A stretch of 64,000 nt of DNA from Toxoplasma gondii ME49. Lineage: Eukaryota; Apicomplexa; Conoidasida; Eucoccidiorida; Sarcocystidae. Shown piece by piece: positions 1 through 11,064 of the stretch. The stretch lies in the NCBI RefSeq assembly GCF_000006565.2, contig NC_031478.1:5976212-6040211 (forward strand), written 5' to 3'. Every line of letters begins with the position of its first letter. Positions within the stretch are counted from its first letter, which is position 1. The notes under the pieces were generated by a model. The model did no database searches. It saw nothing but the letters and a program-made list of their open reading frames with translations, and was not told where the DNA came from. Made by a program: the position numbers and the translations under genes.

Positions 1-2007
1 GACACTTGCGCGGTACAGAGCCGCTGGGGCTTGGAAGCCGATGTGGACGGCAGACTCTGAGCAGGCGTCCAACTGGAAAAATATTCTGTCAAAAATGCGT
101 ATCATCATTTTCTGAACGTCGCAAATGCCATGTGGCACTTACGCCTCCGTTCCGTGCTAGCCAGGTGGGACTGTAAACTCGAAAAATGGGCGCTTCCGGT
201 TGCCCGAGACGACGGAACTCGGCAACCGAATCCAGACGCTGCCCCCGGCCACCGGGTTGCGAAAGCCGTCACGCATTGAAACCGGAGGATCACCAATCCC
301 AGTCAAGCGGCCAGCTACGTCGTCCTTTCGGGGAAAGTGAAGCTAGGCTGTCGATGCATCCGTAGACACGGTCCGCACCTGCATCCGTCTCCAAAGCCCC
401 ATGATGTCGCTTTGCTTCCGGATGCACCGCCTGTCAGGAGACAGGAGGGACTTCTGCCCCTGTGGCAATGAAGGGGCTGTCAATCTACTGCAGCGTGCTC
501 AGTGTGGCTGCTTTGTTTTGTTGTGTCCTTTTGCATCCTAGCCACAAATTGGTTCGTACATTTAATTCTTCGCAATAACCCCTAAAGGGTCCACTCCTGC
601 CATCTCTAGCTAAATTTTACCTTAGCAGCGGCGCGAGTGGACCGTTGTTTGCATAAAAACAGGTCAACTGCAACGGGTGTTGCCGTACATCGACTGACCC
701 TGATCCATCGTCCGACGACGAGGAACCCCTCGCCCGCCTTCCGGTACGACCAACGCATGGCACTCGAGGGCCTTGTCGCGGCTCGGGAGACAAACATCTG
801 GACAAATTCTCGAAACGAAAGTGGCAGGTCCCTATTTTTTCGACTGTTCTTCGTCGGAACCCAAAGGTTTCCCGAATACATGAATAGATCCGGTGCGGGC
901 CGAGCAACGAAGCCTCCTAGTACGCAGCCTAGGAAGGGACGGGGGAAAGCTACTCAATTCTCTTGACGGAACTGGTGTCAGTTGCATACGAAGTTCGTAA
1001 ATACTGGTGTGAATTCCTTTGAATACGAACTCCTTTCACAATGCTTCCCAGTGGTTTAGTGCCTAAAACGTGTTGTCACCACGCCGTTTAATTTACGTCT
1101 AGCCCCCGCTCACAAGAAAAGGAGCACTTGCGGAGGGAAAGTTTCTTTTAGAGTCAACTAGCATGTGTTTGTCGAAAGGGTGAAGGCGGTGTCGAGGATG
1201 AGGTCGTTAAGCAGCCACTGATTGGCAGCTGTCTTCAGCAGCGCCGGACGACGCATAGATAATGCGTATATCCAGGGGGGACCAGGAGCAGCAGACAGGA
1301 TGGAACCACGTGTCTTGAGGGGGCTGAGCGGCCGCGTAACGTAACATTCGATTTGCAAGCGGCTCGCTTGTTCATTTGTGATGCAGTTTGTCGTGTCACC
1401 CAATTTCTCACTAAGCTTGAGTGCTCAGCGAAGAAAGTTCACTCCCTGCAGTTGTCCGTTTGCAATTGGCCAGACGCGTTTTCCCTCTGGAAGACGGAAT
1501 GCGTCCACGGGGTCAGGACAGACGAACTGCCATATTTCAGATGGGCCCTCTATGTCTTGCAGCAAGACGACACGGAAATGACCACATTGATGCAGATTGT
1601 TTTCCGGAAAGTGTCCGCACGCTGTCATGACCTTAGCTTCAGTCGTGGCAGTCTTCGTACAATTCGAGGCGTATGCCTTAGCGGTTAGTTGAACCGCCAC
1701 ACACTGCCGGCACATATAGCACCGCCGGCTGGTTAGACAGACTTTGTCGACAAGCAGCGTGCTAGTGCCGAGACGGAAGTAGAAAGTGTCCGTCGAAGGG
1801 GTCAAAATAGAAATGATTGTGAAGAGTTAGGAGACGGTTAGCAGGATGAATTTTTGAAGCGTGCGAGCGAGACCAGGAGTCGTAAGCCGAGAGCGTAGAA
1901 CGGGGACTCTGCACCAGTCCTGGGAGACTACAGAGAGCCAGTGACACTTTCACTGCAGCGAATGAGCCCAGCGTTAAAGACGTCACCTAAGGCAGCGTCG
2001 CCCTCCT
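1..2007. other. Spacer with no supported gene
   Basis: No open frame here shows family resemblance, a signal peptide with a good start, or splice-consistent neighbours. The short frames on both strands look like chance frames. The right edge abuts the stop codon of the minus-strand A1 gene, so part of this segment is probably its 3' untranslated region. Confidence 0.5.
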
Positions 2008-4065
2008 TCATGGCACTGGCTCGAAAAATTCTTCTTTGGAGGCAGGTGTACGGAGTACAGGCGCGTCACTGGTGTGTTTTTTGCCTCGTTTGTCTTTCGT
2101 TTTCCAACCGCGTTGTTTAAGGTGCACAGGAGAGGTGCCTGTCAGCTTTATTGTAGTGCTCTGGGCCTCAGGCTGCGAAGCGAGTGGGGTGCCCTCAACG
2201 TTCGCTCTGGCGGCCTCTTTTGCGGCCGCAGCGAGTGCCTCCGCATTGTGCGCCTTTTCCTCAGCCTCGGCCAGCTCTCGGCTCTCTTGCATCTGCAAGA
2301 TGATCGAGAGCTGTCTGTGGCGCCTCTGCAGTACACACCAAGCTGTTCCGAGGATAACAAGCAGCAGGCCTGCATTGGCAACTGCGATGGCCACGATAAA
2401 ATACCACGGCATGCCGCCGATCATAAGAGGCTCCTTCGTCGTCGTCGTATTTCTCGTGAAGACTTGTGTAGTGCGAAGCGTCGACCTCGTTGACCACGCG
2501 GTTGTTGAAGGTGCGCGCGTAGAGGAAATCCCTCCCGTGAACCACATTTCGCAAGCTGGGTCACAAAAACGCATCTCAAATCGCTCCTTGGGACACGGCT
2601 TGCCATCTAGTGCTGCATGCATGATAATGTGTGTGTAGCGAAGCTGCCTGCAATTCACGCACGCTGACCACACGCTTTGGTGGGTCTTGCAGTCTCGTCG
2701 CTTGGATTTCTTGAGAATATCAGGCGCTATGTAGTGTTCGCCGTTCGGCAGATGGTGGCTTGAATCGCAAAATGGTCGGCCTGACAGTGCAAAAAAAAAC
2801 GCCGTGGTGACGATGTCAGTAGCGAATCTGGGCAAAAACCAGCCGACTGGCACCACCATCTGTACACACTGAGCAAGTCGTAAATAGTTTACTAGTCCAC
2901 GCTGTTTGGCGAACCAATTTCTGTCTGTTTGCCTTGTGCCTGCAGAAAGCATATCACTCTAAATCGGAAATCCCCACCTTGAATGCCCGTGTTCCCGTCT
3001 TGAAGGTAAAAAAACACCCCGTACAGAATGTATTTGGAAAGTTATCTTTAAACCTGAAATAAGGAGGTAAGCGTTTATATACGAGTTACCTGTGAGTGCT
3101 TCATAGGGAAACGAAGTACCAGTCTCAGAATACGTTAGGATGGATTCGAGTCCATTTTGTAGCTGATTTCCGCTTTCCATCCAGGGAACTGATGCTACAC
3201 GATAAGCTCGTACTGCTGTGCAAGAGAAGTTTCTATTTCGGCCTGTACCACCAACACACGTACCATCACAAGGATTTTTCTCAAACAGCAAACACGGCTT
3301 CCCGCCTGCTCTTGGATGCCTCTTTATGTTGAAGAACCTCGTCCTCCTGCATTGGTTGTCACACATCGACCACTCTCCCCACTCTCCCTCACAATCCAAC
3401 TCGGTCACGGTGTTCGGACGGATTTCGACAATCGGGCAAGAAGAGTCCGCGAAGAAACCATGTGGCGGGCACTTCTGTGGCTTGCCCTTGACTTGAATTT
3501 CCTTCAGAGTTGCGGGGAAGTCTCCTTTTGTTTTGTAGCGGATAGAGATCGCCCTCACTCCGCGGATATCCATTTCACTCCACTTGTACACTGCTCCTTG
3601 TTCTGCTTCGTATATGCCTTTCTGGTGGGGTGCTGGCAGCGGTACAGGAAGATCACCTCCAATGCCCCCTTTTAGTCTGGCTGCTTCGGCTGTCTCTGTG
3701 TGGTGGAAAATGAAGTAGAGGTCATCCCTTTGCTTGCTCACTTTTCTCTCAAAGATTGCCACAAATTCCCAAACATCAGACAGTTCATCAAAAAAGAATG
3801 TAGCGCCAGTAGACGCTTTGCCGGGGAACGTAGGTCCAGCGGTGAGAATGTTTCTGTCAACGGCACCTGTCAAGGCCGTCGAGCTGAATATATCTGAACT
3901 GGGCTGAGGAAGTTTGAATGGTATGTAAGAGCAGCTTCCTCCAGAACACGGGAAGAGCACTAACTGACCGCTGGGTCCAAAGGGTTCGCAGCCGGGATCT
4001 GCGTCAGAGCCGTCCAGCAAGGTGAAAGTCAAGCCCTTGTGACAGGTGTCTACACAGGGGGCGCT
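2008..4065 (-). CDS. TSP1-domain type I membrane protein, copy A1 (5' end unresolved)
   Basis: Two coding exons are seen: about 4065-3264, then 2780-2008, joined by a GT-AG intron in phase 1 (donor GTACGT after 3264; pyrimidine tract and CAG before 2780). Order in the protein: a region with a CPPHGFF motif at its end; a TSP1 repeat with EWGEWSMC that spans the intron; a second TSP1-like repeat around VWSACVNC; a short Thr/Ser stalk; a membrane helix (WYFIVAIAVANAGLLLVILG); and a tail of about 105 residues that is Ala/Glu- then Lys-rich and ends EEFFEPVP. The frame continues upstream through an APCVDTC stretch matching the paralogue A2, but there is no ATG before an in-frame TGA, so an upstream exon with the signal peptide is inferred (acceptor near 4066 or 4085). 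TSP1 plus membrane helix plus cytoplasmic tail is the layout of apicomplexan micronemal adhesins; that role is inference. It lies just downstream of B1 on the same strand. Confidence 0.8.
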
Positions 4066-4085
4066 CTCGAAAGAAGGATGAAGTC

Positions 4086-5233
4086 TGAGAAGTCCACAGA
4101 AGGGGGATCAAATTTGGGAAAAAAACTTAAGTCGCTAGTTTTGGAGAAAAGGTTAGGGAGGTCACAGAGCTCCAGTCTGGCCATTTGTTGGCGACGCGTT
4201 CGGTGCTACCTAGCATATTCACCCTCTACCGTACGGACCCATTCAGCCGGCACACCGACATCGTCGTTTTTCGGATAGTACTCTGTACAATACCAACAAT
4301 CAGTGCTGTTAACATAGCGCAGCCTACAGTTACCTCTACACTCCCCTCTCAATAGTTGTTGGATATTGGATCTATCACCCGATGGCATCTAATTTGTATC
4401 TTGTGGTGCTTGTGACCTCTGCGAGTGGGTCATCGGTGGACTGGCAGTCATTACTGCATGAGCTTCTAAACGAATGACATCGCCCAGTGTACGTATCGTT
4501 TGTTTCCTGGGCAGCAGTGGGCTTCCAGTAATTGTCATGTGCTGTGCGGAAGCGGCAGGTGAGGCTTGCATGTGTGCTTTGATCACACCAGTGGTTCGGA
4601 CGATACCACACTTCCGCCCCCACGTTCAAAACAACAATCAGAGCCAAAGGTAGCTACATACGGTACGATCACCGACATTTCCTGCCGTGGCTTGCATGTA
4701 CGCCTACTTATTGTTTTGTTACGTTGGCAGTGTGCAACTACAGGATGACGTAGATATTTCCTAGCAAAGCCCGTGGTCGAAGTGACTGCCACAACTTGGA
4801 AGGCTTGACAGGCAGTTGGCCTCCGGTACACAGCTAATGTTGGCATCGTCGCCCACAGAGGCCAACCTTTCTCCTAAGTTCTTTTTCTGGTGAAACTACC
4901 GTTCTATAGGACCGCATACCAGCAACTGCATTCGTTTCTTTTGTGTGGCCTAAAAACTATGCTCATCCATCGAACTATCCCTGCTCCCACATCGCACAAG
5001 AAGTACCACAGCGCAAGACAACGAAGCGGATAGTCGCGCAACGCCAAGAAAACGGCCGGTTTTATTGTGCGTAGTCGGTGAAACAAAAGTGAGTGAACTA
5101 CGTAGCCGTTTTTTCTACAGTGTTGCATGCGAGAAAAAAGCCGCTTCCTCAAGATAAGCACCTGTCTCTAAATAGAGGAAGAGAGACAGGTGTAAATCCT
5201 CGCACCTGCATGTGACTCTGTTTGGAGGTAATC
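4086..5233. other. Spacer between B1 and A1, probably holding the A1 promoter and 5' exon
   Basis: About 1.1 kb separate the B1 stop codon from the first A1 exon I can support. A1 needs a signal-peptide exon, which should lie here on the minus strand. The short minus-strand frames at 4206-4388 and 4375-4647 have no clear signal peptide followed by a usable donor, so I could not choose one. Confidence 0.4.
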
Positions 5234-7537
5234 TTACTTGCTGTTTGGGCAGGCTTCGGTGACCTGAGCTGTCATGGCGACTGCGTCACGGAGTAGCTTT
5301 GTCTGCTCGTCAGTGAACCTAGGAGTAGCCCAGGTTTCTCCGCCAGTAACTTCGTTGTCGAGAGGGACCATCTGGCCAAGCCGTACTGCGGCTGCTGGAC
5401 CAGACACTTTGCTTCTCCCGCTGTTAGCATTCACCCACCTATTTCCATACGATCGGCTCCCCGTCGCAAGGGCTCCAATAGGGCCGATCAATGTATCGAA
5501 TGAAGACGTAATTCCAAGCTTATCTTGACTATAGATGGTGAACGAAGCGTGTTGCTCGATTGCGTTTTCGGAAACGATGACTACGTCAGAAGCCTCCCTG
5601 AAGGCCTGGACATTCAAAAATTCCGGAGCCCAGACTCGGCGCAACGTATCGTGGTTCAGGAGGGTGAAGCTGACGTTCATGTCTTCTTGCTTCTGCTGGC
5701 ATCGTGCCACGCGCAGCTCAGACATGGCCACTGGGCCCCATCGCATGTGCTCTGACGGAGTCACAAAATCGATGACGTAGAAGATGTCGAACATAAGCGA
5801 GGTGAAACTATTGCCGCTCGGAGGTTCAACTGGGAACACTTGTGCTACTCTGAGATTTGCGTAGCGATAATTACCGAGCTGTCTTGCGGTGTACCCGGCT
5901 AGGTCCCAGGTACTGAGGAACATGGTACCCACTTGACTGAACTTCCCGTTCAGGTATATGCCTGGAGCGTGGGAAGCCCCGTAAGATGAAACGCACCAGG
6001 AAGTGAATCCGGTACACCGAGTGTCTGTAACCACTCCCCACGACTCGCAACCCGCACAGGCGCCCTCTCCTGCGAGGAGTTCTTGAGGTATGATGGGACT
6101 GGCGTCATTGTATTCCCGTAGATAACAGCTCCGGACAACTCGCGCCGTACTCGGTATGTCCGGATTCTCAAACGTTGCACCTACATCAACCTGAAAAATT
6201 CCACGATATGCCTTATCTCCTCCAGAGCATTTGAACATATGAGCGCGGTTGAAGTACGGGTTATCCGGATATAATATGATCGAGCTCTGCCAGCGCTGCT
6301 TGACCCCCTGGAACTCGGTGGCAAGATCTCGCGGCTTCTCGGTGGGCTCCAGACGAACAACACCAACTGCCGCACGCCCCCCCAGAGTTCCTGCGAATGC
6401 TGGTGCCTCCCAGCATTCAGAGTCCTCTGAACCGCGACTGCAGGACCACGAAGAGCTGTTGGGAACTGCGATATGGTTGCAGTCTTTAACGCAGAGAAAA
6501 AGGTCGCATTCGTCATGTTGTCGGTGACAGAAACCAATCCAACTGCTCCAAACATACACGTCGTTCTTTGCCAAGTTATATTGATTTCGATGACAAACTG
6601 CAGACCACGGCTTCAAAATACACCCGGCTTTGTCTTTGCACCGACATACCTGACGATCTGCAGAATAGCGGTCCCACGAAAGCATAGTCAAATGGTATTG
6701 TTGCAGGTTGTTTGTCCCTTTTGGGTTGTGCAGAGAAAAGCCTATGATACGACTGTCGTGCCCTGGAAGATTGTAGTTATATTTAGAAAGAAGCTTGTGG
6801 CCTTTATTGTCGAAGACTCGCAATTCTATAGAACAGGTGTAGTTTCGAGGAAACATAGGGTCAAGAGTCGGTTTGTTCTCCAGGTTATCTTCTTCGAGAC
6901 GATCTTGCATTGGACAATGATGCGCAATGACACCGGTAAACAAGCCATCTGGCGATACGGCAGTCAGAACTGGCTCATACGCTTGCAGCTGCTGTTGGTG
7001 AACTCGGGAGTCGTCGACCTCGTGTTCGTTGACATACCTTCGGTGGAATGACACATTCTCTCCGAAGGGATCGACAATATGTTGTCGACTGAGCCCATTT
7101 TGAAAGGTGTACTTTGCCCACTCCACTGTAACATACTGCAGCGCGTGTGCCATCTCAACAGTGAACCATCGAGCAACATTGTTCCGTTCACTTTTCTCCA
7201 AGAGCGGTGCTGGCAGTGCTGGCATTCCTGGTTTACTGTTCTTCCGATTCCGGTGCCGGCCAGGCAAGTCACGTGAAAATAGATTGGCAGCTATCCAAAC
7301 AAGAACAAGAGTACCCGCAATTGCAGTTTTTCGCATGACACTCTTTTGCCTCTTCAGCCGGTCTTTTCTGTTGACGGGCGAGTTCCTAGCCTGTTTCATC
7401 ATTTCTGTCGTGTGGGCGTGCTGAACTTCTCCATGACCTAGAGTCTTAGCAATAAGTATGCTGCTCCCCCGGCGCCCTGGAAGGGGTAGACAGGCGGGCA
7501 TTGTGGAATGATCCGAAGTCGTTCTTGACGACATCAT
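5234..7537 (-). CDS. Signal-anchored coccidian protein of unknown function, copy B1
   Basis: A single uninterrupted frame of 767 codons plus stop. I start at the ATG pair 7537/7534; the open frame goes on upstream only to a TTG. Residues 1-70 are basic and polar, followed by one hydrophobic helix (about 71-87, TAIAGTLVLVWIAANLF) and then a long Cys-containing ectodomain, so a type II membrane protein or uncleaved signal anchor is likely. Cys clusters include CRCKDKAGC and a region with CAGCESW and WCVSS. I recognise no domain. It is a diverged paralogue of B2: both contain ENAI(E/D)Q, an (W/F)GPVA segment, an RVF/FLY segment followed by IIGF/VMGF, and matching Cys in the central region. It lies upstream of A1 on the same strand with 1.2 kb between. 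What the protein does is unknown. Confidence 0.85.
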   Translation of the reverse strand: MMSSRTTSDHSTMPACLPLPGRRGSSILIAKTLGHGEVQHAHTTEMMKQARNSPVNRKDRLKRQKSVMRKTAIAGTLVLVWIAANLFSRDLPGRHRNRKNSKPGMPALPAPLLEKSERNNVARWFTVEMAHALQYVTVEWAKYTFQNGLSRQHIVDPFGENVSFHRRYVNEHEVDDSRVHQQQLQAYEPVLTAVSPDGLFTGVIAHHCPMQDRLEEDNLENKPTLDPMFPRNYTCSIELRVFDNKGHKLLSKYNYNLPGHDSRIIGFSLHNPKGTNNLQQYHLTMLSWDRYSADRQVCRCKDKAGCILKPWSAVCHRNQYNLAKNDVYVWSSWIGFCHRQHDECDLFLCVKDCNHIAVPNSSSWSCSRGSEDSECWEAPAFAGTLGGRAAVGVVRLEPTEKPRDLATEFQGVKQRWQSSIILYPDNPYFNRAHMFKCSGGDKAYRGIFQVDVGATFENPDIPSTARVVRSCYLREYNDASPIIPQELLAGEGACAGCESWGVVTDTRCTGFTSWCVSSYGASHAPGIYLNGKFSQVGTMFLSTWDLAGYTARQLGNYRYANLRVAQVFPVEPPSGNSFTSLMFDIFYVIDFVTPSEHMRWGPVAMSELRVARCQQKQEDMNVSFTLLNHDTLRRVWAPEFLNVQAFREASDVVIVSENAIEQHASFTIYSQDKLGITSSFDTLIGPIGALATGSRSYGNRWVNANSGRSKVSGPAAAVRLGQMVPLDNEVTGGETWATPRFTDEQTKLLRDAVAMTAQVTEACPNSK

Positions 7538-8457
7538 GTAGAATTCTGTAAAAACCAACTTCTGTCAGCTGGAGCACAGAAGTTTCTACAGACGGTATGG
7601 CTCTCTGAGCTGCGGAGCTGCTAAAACACGTGCGGTCGTCATTACCTATTCAAGACATCTCGCCCCTCTGATGGCAGTCCTCTCTGTCCTGCTTCTCCCC
7701 AATGCAGCAGATAGAGCTCAACCACGTTTGGCGTGGTTGCTATGCTCAGTCAGCTGTCTTTTACCAAACTATGCGCCATCTCGTGCGCAACAGCTATCTA
7801 CATGAGAGCGAATAAACGTTTGGGAGAGGAGGGGGACAGGAAGTAAGAAGCACCCGGTATCGGTGACCACCCACAATTTCTGCGGAGAAGACGGACACAG
7901 CGATTACTCAGACAGGTGACTTATTCCGACGTCGAGAATCTTGAACAGGTATATGCGCGAATAGCGTGAGCTCCATCGATGACGGTCTTGAATCGTAATG
8001 AGTTCAGCACCACATCCTCGGCAGGGCAATACGATTATGGAATTCCGTAAAAAACAGGGGGATGTCCTGAAGCACTTTTCGCCTGTTCGAAAGTCCAGTT
8101 ATCTGTATGCATTCTAGCTGACGTAGCTGACACAATCCGCGTCTCGGGACAAGGTGTAGCCCCAAGACCAAGCTCGTTATCTGTATCAAGACGGTGAAAC
8201 TGGCTGGCAGAACCATCCAAGAGAAAGTCCGGCAGTCCCCTAGATTCTTCTGCTTTTCTCGATAAGCGGATTATTGTACCTCAGGATCGTGGCTGTTTCT
8301 TTCCAACTGCTTGCTCTTTTGGACGGACTTAAAGTCCGCGACCAGGGTGGCTGAAACTGAGGAGCAGTGACACACAAAGGCAAAAACACTTTGGTGGCAA
8401 CATCTGCCAATCAATAAAATGGTTGGTCATTCCGAGGAATACAACCCTAGAACCAAA

Positions 8458-8649
8458 ATGCGCCGTCAGACCGCAGTCTTTGTACTTATATTCCTCGTCG
8501 AGGTGTTTCAACAAAGCGAAGTTGTAAGCCGCCAAGCGGGTACCACTTCCGGTGCGCTTTATGCGCACCTCGGCTTCGCCAAACAACAAAGCGATTGCAC
8601 GTTCCCGCCATTACCCCAGTGGAATCGTGACTTAAGTCCTAGAGTCTAG
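8458..8649 (+). CDS. Candidate small secreted protein (63 aa), unsupported by homology
   Basis: The ATG at 8458 sits in CCAAAATG, close to the start context common in Toxoplasma genes. The first residues MRRQTAVFVLIFLVEVF form a plausible signal peptide: two Arg, then a hydrophobic core. The mature part would be about 40 residues with a single Cys. An in-frame ATG at 8419 would hide the signal peptide behind 13 polar residues. I recognise no family, and in this GC-balanced spacer a frame this short can occur by chance. It could also be the first exon of a spliced gene. It overlaps a strong inverted repeat at 8551-8569. Confidence 0.22.
   Translation: MRRQTAVFVLIFLVEVFQQSEVVSRQAGTTSGALYAHLGFAKQQSDCTFPPLPQWNRDLSPRV
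8551..8569. repeat. Perfect inverted repeat (7-bp stem, 5-nt loop) with outer complementary arms
   Basis: GGTGCGC at 8551-8557 and GCGCACC at 8563-8569 pair perfectly around TTTAT. Flanking segments extend the symmetry: AAGCCG near 8525 pairs with CGGCTT near 8571, and GCGAAG near 8514 with CTTCGC near 8573, although these outer arms compete for overlapping bases. Transcribed on either strand it could form a stem-loop. Confidence 0.5.
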
Positions 8650-10261
8650 CCCGTAGACAGGAGAATCTTTTAATGAACACATGGTCGTTATAAAGCATGT
8701 CATATGGACACACTTCAACTACATATTTACCAGCACTCCACCGTCATGCCTTTAAGGTGCACTTAAGGCCCCACAAGCCCTCAAAACGTCGATGTTGCTC
8801 AGTTTCACTTTCTTCTTCTACAGCTATGAACTGACAATAGATGGTCGGTTTTGTATTGCATCGGTGTCTACAACAAAGAGTCTTCACTGCTTCTCGACAT
8901 GGGCGGTACGAGGAACACAGGAGGCGGGTGGTAAAAGGACCAACGTGAAGTGGATCACGTGATTCGTTGGAGAATACGGATTTGCCCGAGCAGCAAGTCG
9001 TCTCCACTCACGAAAATAGAAGTGGCCGTCCGTGCACGTCAAAGCAGCTGTCGAGGCGGAACTTCCACCAAATTGCACCAGTCCCCCGTGTGCGACGGCT
9101 TTTAAAAAGCACTCCTCCGTAGCCTTCGGAGATGTAACGTCTTCACAGAAAGAAGCCGCGCAGAGTTGGCTCAAAAACACTTTTTTGGGGTGGCAGCTTT
9201 GTTAGACGTAATTGTGTGCAAGGAGAACAGACAGGAGCCAATGCCCTCCTGTGTTCCGATAAGATGGTGGCGGTGGATGCGCGAACTTTCGACCACAAAT
9301 GCAGGATGCTATGCACGCAAGACCTAAAACATTACACCGTGTAACCAGAAAGTTTTACCTTACCCAAATCTCACGACTAGCCGGTAATTCCGCCTTACGA
9401 ACCCCTGTTGTATACTATCTCACTCCTGCACAAATTCCCGTGGTTGTTATTTCTGCGGGAGCGTCACGGAACCTGGTATTCAAAATTTCTCAAAACACAC
9501 CGGTAGAAACTAAAGGAATTACTCTTACGGTATCTGCTCTTGAATGAAAAAGACGTTGCTCCCGTCGCCATTATTCGGCACTGACGTGACTGCGTCTGTT
9601 CATTCCTCAGCGGCAGCAACATATATTCTGCTACAAGTGGCAACAAAAGTCACTTCACAAATGCATGCGTGAAACCTTTAAAGCCTCTGGTGAGGCAACA
9701 CGGCTGAGTAAAGTGGCAGGTGAACATGGTTCGTCAGCCTAGTGAGTATTTAGAGGTAGAATTGATTTTTCATGGAGTTGCGAAAAGGCGTAATGAGTAG
9801 TCCTGATGCAGTTTCAGAACTGCAAAGATTGCAGGAGAGTCTCTGAATCTCGCGCAACACCGTTGCCCCGTAGCGGGCCGCAAAATGTTCATGGTACATG
9901 GCATGCATTCAGCATGTATCTTACAGAAAAAAAAATCCCGTTTACCAAGCTCTGAACACTGCAGTTACCTGTCGCAAACTTGTGCGAAAGTATAGCTGCT
10001 GAAAGCGACGAAAAGGCGCCGCCAAAATCTGGTAGTCACAAGGAACAGCCCGGCATTTTAGTCTAACAGCGATGCAAGAGACGACCTTCACGTCGGCCCC
10101 ATAAAACGTCCGACGCCTTCCCTGGTTCCTCAGCAGCCACAAGTGAACCCACCGGCAAAATCAATACACCTGGTCGCTAGTAAGAAAGGTGACCACGGAC
10201 CAACCAGTTCGCCGTGGTCACGTCATCAGTCGCCTCTGCTCACGTAGTCGTAAACAGGTGG

Positions 10262-10460
10262 TATGCATGTATGTGCATACATATATGTATGTAAATGTAT
10301 TCTGCACCAGCACAAAATGAAAGCTACATGCACCCAGCCGTATGCGTATGTGTGCATATTACGCAGACATAGAGACGGATATGCAGAGAGATCGATACGG
10401 GCGCAAATACCTACACAATCCCATGCGTATGAAAACAGATATATACATATATATGAATTC
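10262..10460. repeat. TATG/CATA-rich microsatellite region
   Basis: Alternating purine-pyrimidine words (TGCATACATATATGTATGT and similar) recur with interruptions through about 200 bp in the spacer 3' of ISU1. No coding signal is seen. The same sequence type recurs in introns across the window. Confidence 0.6.
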
Positions 10461-11064
10461 CTACATAAATGTAGCTTTAATAAATCAAAGTATGGGCGCT
10501 GCGATTTTAGGCGTGCTCACATCTTTTAGGGCGCTCTGCACCAGAATAGAAGATCGTGAAGAGGCAGATAAGCTACACGCGGGATGATTGGCGCTGACAG
10601 CTCTCCTATTTGGCCCAAGAATACGACCACGCACCACATGCCATAAAAAAATCCACCACAGCCGTGCTGCTTCGCCCTTTACAAAATAGCTCTTCTCTCA
10701 CGAGGAACCGGCCACAGTGGCAGGCTTCGACGAACTCCTAGAACACCCCATTATACGCAAAATTCCCCGACAAGCTCACTCGCAACCCCCCCTCCGCACA
10801 AGAAGCAGCAAAACACTCGAAAACTCCGTTTGATACTTCTACACATGATCCGTCTTTTTCATTTTATCCTTGGTCTCCCCCGTCAAGACCCACCTAAATC
10901 CTAGAAAGCCTCTCCATCCCAGGGCGAACTGCCCATGTCCTGCATTCGGAGTCGAGGATCTCGGTATTGCCATACTGTCAGAAGGGGGGTTTCTTTCGGT
11001 TACGGAAAACCTGTTTTCGCGACACACATGCGCAGTGTCATTCGTTTGTGTCACGCCCCACCAA

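Larger units (their letters stand above)
7538..11064. other. Spacer between the ISU1 3' end and the B1 start
   Basis: About 3.5 kb with no conserved gene seen. It should contain the B1 promoter (near 7538-8000) and the ISU1 3' untranslated region. Two items are listed separately: a small plus-strand frame with a signal-like N-terminus at 8458-8649, and a TATG/CATA-rich microsatellite at about 10262-10460. The minus-strand frame at 8884-9180 is not supported by any start or homology. Confidence 0.45.

Noticed and set aside
8884..9180. 98-codon minus-strand frame with several Cys
   Set aside because: The starting codon is not in a convincing context, and there is no signal peptide or homology I can name.
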